From Rhipicephalus microplus (Eukaryota; Arthropoda; Arachnida; Ixodida; Ixodidae): a DNA stretch of 64,000 bases. A program made the translations under genes and the position numbers. Below are positions 1 to 10,127 of this stretch, piece after piece. The stretch covers positions 78,748,317 through 78,812,316 of the forward strand of contig NC_134702.1 in assembly GCF_043290135.1 (NCBI RefSeq). Reading direction: 5' to 3'. The first letter of the stretch is position 1; every line of letters starts with the position of its first letter. The notes under the pieces are model-generated. The model searched no databases, was not told where the DNA came from, and saw nothing but the letters and a program-made list of their open reading frames with translations.

Positions 1-254
1 ATCGTCTTGCTCCCGATCAAGTGGGATCGCGGTTACAAGTGACCATACAGTATCACCTGAATGCGAGTTGGCCCTGATCACGATTAAAATTACCTGTGAG
101 ACACCGGTATCAGTTCCGCACCGACTTTTCGAAATAAACCAATAACCAATTCTTTTCGAGATATCAGTCACTGCGCGGTAAGCACAGGTACTTTAGGTGG
201 GCACAAAAAAAAAAGTGGAACTGACCCAGACCGTACTCAAGAAATATGCCTTGC
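1..254. other. Unassigned AT-balanced sequence
   Basis: I see no open frame with splice signals, no tandem repeat and no match to the other repeat families of the window. It ends where the long foldback element begins. Confidence 0.4.
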
Positions 255-740
255 GCTTTGGACTTACTCGGACTTAAACGCACAAAATTTTCGTGAGCCG
301 GACTCACTCAGACTCAGTCCCGTGCTCTCAAACCAGTTTTACGCTTTTATTGTGCTTGATGAATGAAGTATGACGGTATTCATAAACCAATCTTGCTATT
401 ATCATTTACCCCGTTGCTATTTTTGCACGTAGGCAGCACGAAAACTTGAGAAAAACGTGAGGTAAGGCTAACCTCACTTACGTCAGACAAGGCCTTGCCT
501 CACGTTTTTCCAAAATTTCTGTACTGTCTACATGCGTTATAAGGGCACAAAAATTGGCAAAAGATAACAGCAAGATTGGTTCATGAACACTGGCCTACCT
601 CGTTCACATGGCACAATAAAGGCGTAAAACCGATAAGGAAAACTCGAGGTAAGGGTGAGGTTGGTTTGCGATATGGGCCTAAGGCTCACAGCTTGATCCG
701 AGTCTGAGTGAGTCAACTTACGCGTGAGTTCGCGGACCAT
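255..740. mobile_element. Foldback (long inverted repeat) element
   Basis: The left half (about 260-468) reappears as its reverse complement in the right half (about 492-740). The inner arms are 450-468 and 492-510, matching at 18 of 19 bases. The middle arms around 335-430 and 550-645 share the segments reading TTTTACGC..TTTATTGTGC and AACCAATCTTGCT. The outer arms share GACTCACTCAGACTC. The centre is a ~23-bp spacer. There is no coding frame, so this is a non-autonomous foldback or MITE-like element. Open frames across it are mirror images of each other and are not genes. A target duplication was not resolved. Confidence 0.7.
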
Positions 741-829
741 CGTCTACCACTTTTTCTAAACACCACCGTACTTGACAGCTGCGTACTTGACAGCTGCACA
801 CTAATTCCCTGTTAAACCTCCTAACTTTG

Positions 830-1000
830 AATAGGAAGAAAGGAAAATAGCAGGAAAAGAACGGCAGGGAGGTTAACCAGCCTGTAGGCAGCCGGTTTGC
901 TACCCTGCACATGAGAGGGGGATGGGGAGATGAAAGATAGAGAGGAGAGAGGAAAGAGAGATAAACACAGCACATTATAGGCAGCACACGCGCACACATA
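830..1000 (+). repeat. Dispersed repeat, GGTTTGCTACCCT family, copy 1
   Basis: A purine-rich stretch (GGCAGGGAGGTTAACCAG) is followed by CCGGTTTGCTACCCTGCAC, then GA-rich and CA-rich sequence. The same order recurs near 45376, 55716 and 61050, so this is a dispersed family and not a gene. No terminal repeats are visible. The type of element is unknown. Confidence 0.6.
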
Positions 1001-1379
1001 ACTTTGAATAGGATGGCATTGTCTGCTTACTAGCCCGCAAATTAACTTCAGCAGAGTCTTTTCAATATAGGGGAATGTAGACTTTTGCCTAAAATCTAAA
1101 CAGAAAAGGCATTTCACACTTACTGATGCTCTGTTGTTGCTCGAATTGCGCATAAAAGTAGTATTTTATATTCACAATGAAATATTGGGAGCGTGAACTA
1201 AAGGTACGCAAAGGAGGAGACAAACGAGCGCAGTATTTTATAGACCCATTATTCTATATCGCTGTGAATCCTTGCCTAAAGGTGGCAAGAAGTCTTAATG
1301 TGGCCTTCTTGGCTGATGCTATAGATATTCCGTTGACGTAGACTGAGTAGAGATGGGCTACGTATGCCTGTCAAAGAAC

Positions 1380-1700
1380 ATGCAAGAACGTCCTAACCCC
1401 AATGCCTGAAACGAGCGCGCAATACTGGCTTAGGCAGCCTCGGTGGAAGAGCGTACCTTTCGTCGCTCGTGCGCGGCTCGCGCCACGCAGAGCAGACTCG
1501 GCACGGCGTCTGCGCGGACTGCCTCTGTCTGGGGGCGTGGTTTGGCGGCGATTGCTCCTTGGCGCATTTGCGGCTAGGCAACGCTAAACCAACACCCCCT
1601 AAATTCCCTAGGCCCTTCCGATCGTTGCGTGACGTCAACCCGCAGGAGTCCGCGAGGGCGCTGCGTTCCGGTATTCTGGATCATCGCGTTCGCTTCTACT
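1380..1700. promoter_or_regulatory. CpG-rich island with a CRE-type site
   Basis: This block is clearly richer in GC and CpG than its flanks. It contains the palindrome TGACGTCA at 1630-1637, the consensus for CREB/ATF-type factors. No ATG exon with a donor site was found beside it. A promoter role is inference only; an old GC-rich repeat is the alternative. Confidence 0.25.
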
Positions 1701-2740
1701 GGTCAGTTGTAAGAGTGTGTGTTGGGTGCAAATTACTATGTGATATGTTTGAGAAGCTTCCTCGGGCACAAGGGAAGAATTCTGCTCTTAGTTTTACTCT
1801 CGTAAGGGGGAGCCATACGACACCAGATAAGCTTTAAACCGGAGTACGCGAAAAAAAAAAAAAACTCCCAAGCATTTCCCCTAGGGTGAACATGGTTAAG
1901 TGCGAATACACGGGGTGATGCTATGAGGCGTATTTATTAATTCGCACTATTATATTTATTAATCACACTATGGTGTCTTTATGGTGTAATGGTTCCTGGG
2001 AATCGCAATTTGATCACACGGGGGAGTTTACGTTAACTCACTGGCGAATGCCAACGGATTTTAACTTTACTCCCCCTCACGACCCGCTCTCGACGGGAGA
2101 CTGAGAGAGAAGGCGGGCACGCGAGAGAGAGGGGTGCGCGCGCAGCTGCAGCGAGCGAGGAGAGCGGAGGAGCGAGCGAAGGGGGAGGAGTTTAAGGCGC
2201 GTTATTGACACCGATATCAGCGTCGCGTCCGTGCCTTATTCGGTAGAGCGTCGCGCTGCGGCCCGCCAAGTCCTCTTTCTTTTAAAGATAGAGAGAAGAC
2301 TGCGGACGCCGCCGACGGCGGTGGATGGTTTGGGGTCGCTTATAAAGTGTATTCACACTTAAAAGAAGGCGGCTCTTGTAAATCGGCTACATATGAAACA
2401 CACTACGCGTAGATATAACCTGCGAATAGCTGTTCCTTCATAAGTAGTTAACTGTGGTATACGTACGAAGTCATTCAAAAAAAAGAAATAAAAACAAATA
2501 CCGCCACAGATGTACGAGTAACGTAGCAATCAGTCGCAACCTTTTTTTTTTTCTTACGCGGCACTATGAAGTTTGGGCTGAGCGTCCCATCGTAATCGTA
2601 TGTATTCACCTCTCGTTAGTTTTTAAACCGGCCACAGAGGGTGGTACTTGTACATATAACGAAATGAATATACGCTGAAAAATGCGAATGGTACGATACT
2701 TGAGGACGTTCCCTGTAGTATGATAAATAACAAAAATCAC
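1701..2740. other. Unassigned stretch with a second GC-rich patch
   Basis: No gene is supported. Between about 2085 and 2330 lies a GA/GC-rich patch of GAGAGA and GAGCGAG motifs. The short segment at 1985-2020 (TGGTGTAATGGTT) is weakly tRNA-like and may be a SINE remnant. Confidence 0.3.
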
Positions 2741-3165
2741 AGTATATTCATGCAGTGAATGATGATGAGTGGGGCGAAGCGTCCATCAGTCCGTCCGCGC
2801 TTCCGTCCGTCTGTTCGTTTTTGCTTCCGTCAATTCGTCCGTCCGCCCTCTCGTGCGTCCATCCATGCAGCCATGCGTGCGTTCACTCGTCCATCCATCC
2901 GTCCTCTCGGGCGTTCACCCGTGCGTACATGCGTCTGTCCCGGCGTTCGTCCGTCCATCTGTGCGTCAAACAGGCAGACAGACAGATGACGGACGGACGT
3001 GGCCAACAGATGATTCGCGGTTTGCCGATAAAAAGTTTCACTCGCGCAATGCAACGGCTGCTCGCGCTTGCAAACGGAACGCCGATGTGCGGGCGCGTGA
3101 GGCAGAAGCGTGCGGAACCAGCTTCGCTCCACTCGCCATCATTCGCCCTGTGGATATACTGTCAT
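2741..3165. mobile_element. TIR element with GTCC-rich minisatellite, copy 1
   Basis: The left end (2741-2783, with GTGAATGATGATGAGTGG then GGCGAAGC) returns inverted at 3121-3165 (GCTTCGCTCCACTCGCCATC..), about 31 of 40 bases matching. The interior from 2780 to 2965 is a degenerate tetranucleotide array of GTCC, GTCT, ATCC and GTGC units. The 100-160 aa open frames across it are rich in Ser/Arg/Pro/Val because of this array and are not proteins. This is most simply a non-autonomous DNA element that has grown an internal minisatellite. Confidence 0.65.
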
Positions 3166-3215
3166 TTTTTTTTTAATGCGAAGCATTTCTTAGCGAACTT
3201 CAGCGACTCGGAAGG

Positions 3216-3234
3216 TATCTATCTATCTATCTAG
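3216..3234. repeat. Short (TCTA)n microsatellite
   Basis: About five TATC/TCTA units lie directly after the TIR element. Confidence 0.7.
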
Positions 3235-3301
3235 CCGCTTACATTTGGGTGCTCTCGTGGTCACCTCATCTACTTGGCATGAACCAAAATTAGCATGAGA
3301 T

Positions 3302-3870
3302 GGTAAGCTCCATGGTTTGACGAATACGACGCGCTTTTCAAGACACGAATAATGTCACAATCCCGTCGTGTACGTCGTCAATCACTTCCCGCCAGGAAGA
3401 GGCACATACCCACGGGCGGGTATGTGCCGCTGGTTTGCGGGTATGTGCCACAGGTGATTCACACTTGGTATATGCTCAGGAACGACGAGAACACGCATGG
3501 ACATTTTTAACGCCGAGTGTTAGGAAATACTCGACGTCGGTAGTGTCGACCTGACGAGTCCCAGCTGGAATCTAACCCAAACATTCTGGGTGCCAATGGA
3601 GCATTTTGCCACAGAGCTACGCCAAGTCTCGTAACTACTTTTAAAATAGACGATAATCTTCGTGAAACGTTAATAGTGGTTTTAGTGCTGCCTACCCAAT
3701 CTTATGAACATATATATGTACTATTTTCATACAGCCGTCACGTCGGGTTAACGTCAGATGTGGTTAATTGCCATGCGCTGAAGTTGATTTATATAGCAGT
3801 GTCCAGGGCAAGCATCTTCGCGAGCATAGAGCTTGATATCAGCTTCTGGTGTTACTAATACGCATGTTCC
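3302..3870. repeat. Dispersed 'hairpin' repeat family Y, copy 1
   Basis: About 570 bp align by eye with 9110-9720 over their whole length. Shared landmarks in order: GAATAATGTCACAA; a hairpin built from GGCACATACCC and GGGTATGTGCC (3400-3450); TTTTAACGCCGAG; a minus-strand tRNA-like segment (about 3555-3635); and GCTGAAGTTGATTTATATAGCAGTGTCCAGG at the far end. There is no open frame. The family type is unknown; it does not match the SINE or LINE families here. Confidence 0.65.
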
Positions 3871-4650
3871 AGTTGCATCGTTGCGCAAAAATAATGCAAA
3901 CAACTGGTTATATAAACATCTGCAACTCTTCAACATATGTCTGTGTGTGCGACATCTGCACATTAATTTAGCGTCCTTTCATGACGTGTTGCTCAATAAA
4001 AATTGCAACATGGTCACCTTTGTTCCGCATGCTTCGCATAACACGGATTCCCAGGTACGTGGGATCTGCCGATTTTTTTTTTTTTGAGATCCATGGGCCG
4101 GGCAAATACTGCGCCTACGATTATTCATAAAAAATAAAGAAAGCAAGAAAAGAAAAAAGAAAACACCTTTGGAAGCGGGTTTCTGAAACTGCAATGAAAG
4201 GAAATTACATTTTAGTTTTTGACGACTTATGTTTTAGTTGTTGCATCGCACCATGAGAATACCATTTTGATTATCGCATTAACTTCCAACGTAACACGTT
4301 TGGCATCGGAGAATGGTTGCACACATCGACATGCAGAAAACAGAACACCGATACCAAACCAGGTGTAGTTTATGACAGTAAGAGCAAGATGGAACTTAAT
4401 TAAACTATACTGTAAGAAAGGTATCCTTCTTAGCACTGTTCATTTACAAATGGACCGTGCTGCTCAATGAATATTTACGAGAAATGGATGCTTGTTCACC
4501 TTTGTGTTGAAGTATTCTTATTATGTAGGAAAAGAGTATTCCCTTTCGACAATTACCGCTGTTGCAGCTAAGAAAGAAGATTCACACGCCCGCTAAAGCA
4601 GTGTTACTATTCCTTACCTTCGAGTGCACTGTTGGCGTGAAATCCTTCAG
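3871..4650. other. Unassigned AT-rich sequence
   Basis: No coding exon, tRNA-like sequence or terminal repeat is supported. Poly-T at 4073-4085 and an A-rich patch at 4127-4165 are the only local features. Confidence 0.4.
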
Positions 4651-4662
4651 TGGGATAGCTCG

Positions 4663-4905
4663 CCCCGCCACGGTGGTCTAGTGCCTAAGGTACTCGGCCG
4701 CTGACCAGCAGGTCGCGGGATCGAATCTTGGCTGCGGCGGCTGCATTTCCGATGGAGGCGGAAATGTAGGCCCGTGTGCTCAGATTTGGGTGCACGTTAA
4801 AGAACCCCAGGTGGTCTAAATTTCCGGAGCCCTCCACTACGGCGTCTCTCATAATCATATGGTGGTTTTGGGACGTTAAACCCCACATATCAGTCAATCA
4901 ATCCA
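4663..4905 (+). mobile_element. Full-length tRNA-derived SINE (probably Ruka-like)
   Basis: The copy starts with a tRNA-like head: an A-box-like TGGTCTAGTGCC at 4674 and a B-box-like GGTCGCGGGATCGAATC near 4710. The body contains GGAGGCGGAAATG, CACGTTAAAGAACCCCAGG and TTTCCGGAGCCCTCCACTACG, and it ends in a (TCAA)n-type tail. An imperfect 12-bp target duplication flanks it (TGGGATAGCTCG at 4651, TGGGGTAGCTCG at 4906). This is the best reference copy in the window. Mobilisation by a LINE is known for such elements; the partner LINE is not identified. Confidence 0.85.
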
Positions 4906-5504
4906 TGGGGTAGCTCGAAGCCACGCTCTGTCGGCGCGTCATATACCTTGGGAATGAATACGCGTGCACTTTTGGCCCTCAGTCACAGTTTCCGCGGCAC
5001 CCAGGAACACAACTCCGGTCCATGCTGCACGAACTTCCAGTCGTTGCTATGCTATGCAATTCGTGAAAAAACGTTGCATCGTGCATTAACACGTGTACGC
5101 CGAAAAAAGAATGGTCCCGCGAACACGAAGAACACAAATAGTGCAGCAGCTTGGCGCACACGCACTGAATTGCCTGGGCAAGCACGGACTGTTGGCGGGA
5201 CGTAGCACGCGGGGAAAGGAGGATGTGAAAATGCCCGAAGAATTTTGGGAGGGTGTTGGCTAAACCCAGAAAGTACGCTGAAGTGGCTTGGTTATTGATA
5301 AGCAAATTGCATGGAGGGTCTGTTGATCTGTTGATCAGGAAGCTAGCAGATGCCGGGATAGCGTTAACATAAATGTGCGTCACATCCTCTCGGCACCTAC
5401 AGTAAGCGGCCGGCAAGTGAAGATACAGATCTGTGTTGATACCGTTCGGGCAGCAGATACCTACCCGATAAACTAAAACAAAGACGTATAAAAAGTAGAA
5501 CAAA

Positions 5505-5945
5505 TCGCAGCATGTCCACGGAGTGAATGATGATGAGTGGGGCGAAGCGTCTGTCAGCCCGTCCGTGCTTCCGTGCGTCCGTGCGACCATCCATGCGTCC
5601 ATCCATGCGTCCGCCCGTGAGTCCATTCGTCCGTCTGTCCGTCCGTTCGTGCGTCCACGCGTCTGTCCATCCGTCCGCTAGTCTGTCTGTCGATCCATCT
5701 AGTGAACACTCCAAGTACCGCCATCTCGCATCGCCTGTGGCACATACCCGCTCTAGAGCGGGTATCGGCTACCAGTAGCTACGTACATACATACATACAT
5801 ACATACATACATACATACATACATACATACATACATACATACATACATACATACATACATACATACATACATACATACATACATACATACATACATACAT
5901 ACGGAGGAGTGACACACCACTCCCTAAGGAGCTTCGCCCCTAAAA
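5505..5945. mobile_element. TIR element with GTCC minisatellite and (ACAT)n, copy 2
   Basis: The left end repeats GCAGCATGTCCACGG..GAATGATGATGAGTGGGGCGAAGC. The right end is GGAGCTTCGCCCCTAAAA at 5930-5946, so GGGGCGAAGC and GCTTCGCCCC are inverted. Inside are the GTCC-type array (5545-5700), the segment CTCCAAGTACCGCCATCTCG also present in copy 3, a palindromic CCCGCTCTAGAGCGGG at 5748-5763, and a 119-bp (ACAT)n tract. The open frames here are low-complexity artefacts. Confidence 0.65.
5784..5902. repeat. (ACAT)n microsatellite
   Basis: About 30 uninterrupted ACAT units. It lies inside the TIR element just before its right end. Confidence 0.95.
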
Positions 5946-6394
5946 AACGCATGTATCTTGCCATCCCTCTAAATCTAAGCAAGTATATGACGCCATGTTC
6001 CACAAAACATATTACCACATCTCATAGCACCAACTCGTTCTCATTTCCTCGTCCATTACCAACAGTCAATATGCTTCCATACTCTCCTGAACATATGGCT
6101 TACCGGGATTTATTTGTTTACAGGTATTAGTAATCCTTGCCGTTGCCATAAGGCACAGTTTGACAAGAAAAGGTATTTGCGCCAATAAACTAGACATGTC
6201 AGTTACTGCTCAAGCAGGTTTAAAAAGAATTCCTTGTCACAACTCCACTCTCCAGAGCTCTCCTGCTTGGGAATTTCAATATGCAAATATATAAACAAAT
6301 GAATAAATATATCAAAGTGAATAACGCAAATATCTAAATAAATAGGCGGATTTACATCCAACGGCCAATACCACGAAGATCATCGAAATTCGAT

Positions 6395-6612
6395 CTACCG
6401 CGGTGAAGTGGTTGCGATGCTCTGTTGCTGACGCCAGGGTCGTGGTTTCGAATCTGACCGCGGCGGTCACATTTCAGCGGAGGCGGAACACTTGAGTCCC
6501 GTGTACTGTGCGAGATCAGCGGACGCTTAAGTACACCAGATGATCGATATTTCCGGAGCCCTATACTACAGTGTGCCTTGTAATCGTGTCGTAGTTTTGG
6601 TATGCAAAACGT
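6395..6612 (+). mobile_element. Diverged tRNA-derived SINE copy
   Basis: It aligns with the reference SINE from the head (CGCGGTGAAGTGGTTGCGATGC) through a B-box-like GGTTTCGAATCTG to TTTCCGGAGCCCTATACTACAG and GTTTTGGTATGCAAAACGT. Many substitutions indicate an old insertion. No target duplication was recognised. Confidence 0.75.
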
Positions 6613-7050
6613 TATTCTTCTAAGTTTTAGCGAACAGCGGAGTTTGGTAAGCGAGGAAACATTTCTTTGAGGGTTTCAGAGTGATATAAGTTGAGCTTTG
6701 TACACTTTTCGCAGGCAGGCGGCAGCAATTAACTCTGCTTTTCGCAATGACGAGGATGTGGTGGTAGTAAATATGAGGAAGGAGAAGCGAAGGCTGGTTA
6801 ATCTATGGAACATTTTGCGGATGCACTTAAATGCCGCCATACTCGGCCGTTAACCTTGATGTCTTGCATCTTTAACTAAACGAATGGTGCTACGGTAGAC
6901 GCATATTCACGGAAACGATTGGGTTGACGCATACGACGTTTCATGGCCCCATTGATTGACCTTGCGATATACAAAAACACGAAAACATCGGCTTAACTGC
7001 CAAAGATGACGGAGCCCAGATGTCTTAAAGAAAATAGTCTCTAAGCATAC
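6613..7050. other. Intron sequence downstream of the 7051-7212 exon
   Basis: On the minus strand this lies 3' of the splice donor at 7050-7049. No further exon of the gene could be supported here. Confidence 0.35.
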
Positions 7051-7212
7051 CGGTCCTCTGAGTTCCTTGAAGTTCTCGTCGTGCATCTTCATGTTCTCCT
7101 CCTTGGTCTCCTTGGTGACCTGATGCGACTCAGTCTTCTCGCACACCACCCGCTCGGAACCCGGAACCGGGATGTAGCCGTCGGGGACGTCCTCGTCACC
7201 CGTCTTCTTGTG
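7051..7212 (-). CDS. Internal coding exon of an unidentified charged protein
   Basis: The exon is 162 bp (54 codons) and begins and ends in phase 0. It starts after an acceptor TTTACGCAG and ends before a donor reading CCG|GTATGC. The translation begins HKKTGDEDVPDGYIPVPGSE and ends KMHDENFKELRGP. It is dominated by Lys, Glu, Asp and Thr, with a TKETKEENMKM stretch suggesting a charged helix. Codon choice is GC-ending, unlike the surrounding AT-rich DNA. Phase 0 matches the donor phase of the exon at 9846-9968, and joining them continues the acidic composition. The protein family is not recognised. An acceptor at the AAAG further upstream is possible but gives phase 1, which does not match. 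Confidence 0.6.
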
Positions 7213-7292
7213 CTGCGTAAACGACGCCGACGACAACACTTTGAACGAGAGGTTGAGGTAATCAATCAATCAACCAATAAATCAATCAATCA

Positions 7293-7836
<544 letters not shown>

Positions 7837-7866
7837 GTCTCGGCGCTCTCGAGATCACCACATATG

Positions 7867-8305
7867 TAGAGTCTCCTAAAATTTACTAGAGAGGACACTG
7901 GCGTTGCGATCGTTCAGCGACCATGGGAATTATGGGTATGACATGGATTTGCCTAGTCTTCGTGCTTGCGGTTGGCGAACGCACTTGTGGCTTTGTTTAT
8001 TGCAGCGTTTTGGTCATGCTTTTGATTTTGTTTTGAAGAAAAGAACAAAATGTTTTTCACTTCGTCACCCGATTAGACTTGGTAAGCCTAAAAGAATAAG
8101 GTGGTGGAGCACAACCGCTGAACATTTGCCGATTTTTGTTTCGTGAGAAAACAGCTTCAAGCCACGTGAAGTCAGAACGAACGTAAAATACGAAGACTAT
8201 AGGCAAATCCATGTCATACCCTTAATTTCCATGCTTGCTGAAGCGCAATGCGTCACAGCTCCCATAGACACCAGCGCCAGAGGTGTACACTTAGGAAACT
8301 CTATG
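7867..8305. mobile_element. MITE-like element with ~100-bp terminal inverted repeats
   Basis: The left arm (about 7867-7968: TAGAGTCTCCTAA.., then GGGTATGACATGGATTTGCC and TAGTCTTCGT) is repeated inverted at about 8184-8305. The 200-bp interior has no transposase. A related single arm occurs at 50826-50960. The target duplication is not resolved. Confidence 0.7.
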
Positions 8306-8334
8306 GTGATCGTCTCCTTAACTGTAATAGATAT

Positions 8335-9020
8335 AGGTGCACCGACTCACCTACGCAAATACTGACAGAGGTTGGCCTTCAAACACTAGCTATAGTCGTG
8401 CAATGCTATGCGGACTCAAATTTATGTACATCATCCAACACATCAAACTTAAAATAGATTCGAACACAAACATTTCCTTCAACACTTTTAGAAAAACTGG
8501 TCAGATACGTCATTTTACACTTCAAAAATACTTATCCGCCAACAATACTTTAGTTTTTGGTTTTTTGTTTCCGCGGGCAGTGCGAGAGTGAAATGGTTTA
8601 CCCGATACGGTGGTTTCGCAGCGCACTGTCAACAAATTTCTCAAACTTGCTGGCCTAACCGTTCTGTCAGCTACAAGATACCGACGCTATAAGAATTGTA
8701 CTGCTCCTTGTCTGTCCTCTTTCTGAGTATACCATGGTCTTTGTGACCCGAAGTGGTGAGAGTCATTCCAATTTTGTATCTTGGCGTGCTTGCCTTTCTC
8801 TACTCTTGTTATTTTTTCTTCAGTTTCTGCACATGTGACTGAAATATGTGCACTCTTTATTAACGAATGTCCATTGTCGAATTCTGTATCACAAGTTTTT
8901 TACAATTGTATTATTGTGTATTATGCTATCTTTACATTAGGTATATTGTGCGCATACATAATAATTGTAGACACTTCTACCCACTCTTGGGAAAGTCCCT
9001 GACAGGATTGACAGTACTAC
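8335..9020 (+). pseudogene. 3' fragment of a CR1/L2-type LINE (RT C-terminus), decayed
   Basis: Conceptual translation shows TEVGLQTLA, then in another frame HIKLKIDSNTNISF and NTLVFGFLFPRAVRE, then NGLPDTVVSQRTVNKFLKL. The F-P-R-x-V-x-x-W-N motif is typical of the C-terminus of CR1/L2-like reverse transcriptases and is also present in the copy at 58895. Here the Trp codon is TGA (8589-8591) and there is a frameshift near 8390. The 3' UTR shares AAAGTCCCTGAC..GG..TTG..AGTA with the other copy and ends in (TAAA)n. It is 5'-truncated, as usual for LINEs. Confidence 0.65.
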
Positions 9021-9053
9021 TAAATAAATAAATAAAAAATAAATAAGTAAATA

Positions 9054-9084
<31 letters not shown>

Positions 9085-9085
9085 A
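9021..9085 (+). repeat. (AAAT)n tail of the LINE fragment
   Basis: AAAT units with small variants directly follow the LINE 3' UTR. CR1/L2-like LINEs commonly end in short tandem repeats and not in poly-A. Confidence 0.85.
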
Positions 9086-9109
9086 CGGCGAAACACAATT
9101 AGTATAGTA

Positions 9110-9720
9110 GGGTAAGATTGTACGACGAATATGGCTCACTGGTTAAGACATGAATAATGTGACAATGCCGTCACGTACGCAGTCAAACTCTTTCCACCAG
9201 ACACGTGTGGCACATACCCGTATACGACGGGAGGGTATGTTCCAAAGGTATGCGGGTATATGTGCCACAAGTGATAGATGGTTTATGTCTACCCACGAAC
9301 GGTGTGAGCACACATTGGTAATTTTAACGCGAGAGCGTTAAGAAAAAAAAAAAGCTGGCATCGGCAGCGATGACTAGATGAATGCAAAGAATAAATATCA
9401 GTGCCCCAGCAGGAATCGAAACCAGGCATTCTGCGTGGCAATCAGGTATATATACTTCCACATAGCCACGCCAGCTCTCGATACTGCTTAGGAAAGAGGT
9501 TCAGGTGTAATGCTGGTGGAACGTCAATAGCCGCTGCCATGCCGACTAGCAAATTATATAGCCATTACATAAACCATTACATATATACTCCGCTGATACA
9601 GCCATCACCTCAGGTTATAACGTCAATTGTAATTAAGCACCATCCGCTGAAGTTGATTTATGTAGCAATGTCCAGGACTACAACTCTGCTTACGGTTTCT
9701 GATGTTGGGAGGCGCAAAGA
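9110..9720. repeat. Dispersed 'hairpin' repeat family Y, copy 2
   Basis: Colinear with 3302-3870: GAATAATGTGACAATGCCGTCACG, the GTGGCACATACCCG..GGGTATATGTGCCAC hairpin (9205-9270), TTTTAACGCGAGAGCGTTAAG, and the 3' segment GCTGAAGTTGATTTATGTAGCAATGTCCAGGA. On the minus strand, 9405-9475 is tRNA-like: TGGCTATGTGG resembles an A box and GGTTTCGATTCC a B box. Confidence 0.65.
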
Positions 9721-9845
9721 GAGATGAAATAAAAGACAGGTATTGACAGAATAACTCGCACACTTGGGTCAACACACCAGGTCTAGCTCTGTTGTCATAT
9801 TAAACATACAAATCAAATAAATGTGAAAGTAGAGACATATGTCAC

Positions 9846-9968
9846 CTGGGTGTCCTCCGACTCCTCGACCTTGTTGTCTTCGGTGGTTCTGGTGGTGATC
9901 TGGGGACCCGTGTCGGCGATCACCTTGCCGTCTTCCAGGACGAGCTGCCGCTGTACCCTCGTCTCGGT
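9846..9968 (-). CDS. Internal coding exon of the same unidentified gene
   Basis: The exon is 123 bp, 41 codons, phase 0 at both ends. The acceptor is ATTGCGCAG and the donor CAG|GTGACA, a good match to the consensus. The peptide begins TETRVQRQLVLEDGKVIADT, continues with a Thr/Arg-rich segment, and ends NKVEESEDTQ. The coding frame differs from the longest open frame at this place, which is a shadow. Composition is charged and Thr-rich with no recognisable domain. The reading phase links it to the ATG exon at 17705-17767 upstream and to 7051-7212 downstream. Strong GC at third positions and two good splice sites make it a convincing exon. Confidence 0.65.
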
Positions 9969-10054
9969 CTGCGCAATCCAGCGACACAAAGGGTGTGAAT
10001 GAAAAACAAAACAAAAACAAATTACAATCTATCTGCTCTTCCGAAGAGGATAGC

Positions 10055-10055
<1 letters not shown>

Positions 10056-10127
<72 letters not shown>
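10056..10127. repeat. (ATT)n microsatellite
   Basis: About 23 ATT units with one ATAATT interruption. It lies in the intron upstream of the 9846-9968 exon. The poly-Ile open frames on both strands come from it. Confidence 0.95.

Noticed and set aside
2755..3234. Overlapping 76-159-codon frames
   Set aside because: They run through the GTCC minisatellite of a TIR element in all frames and on both strands.
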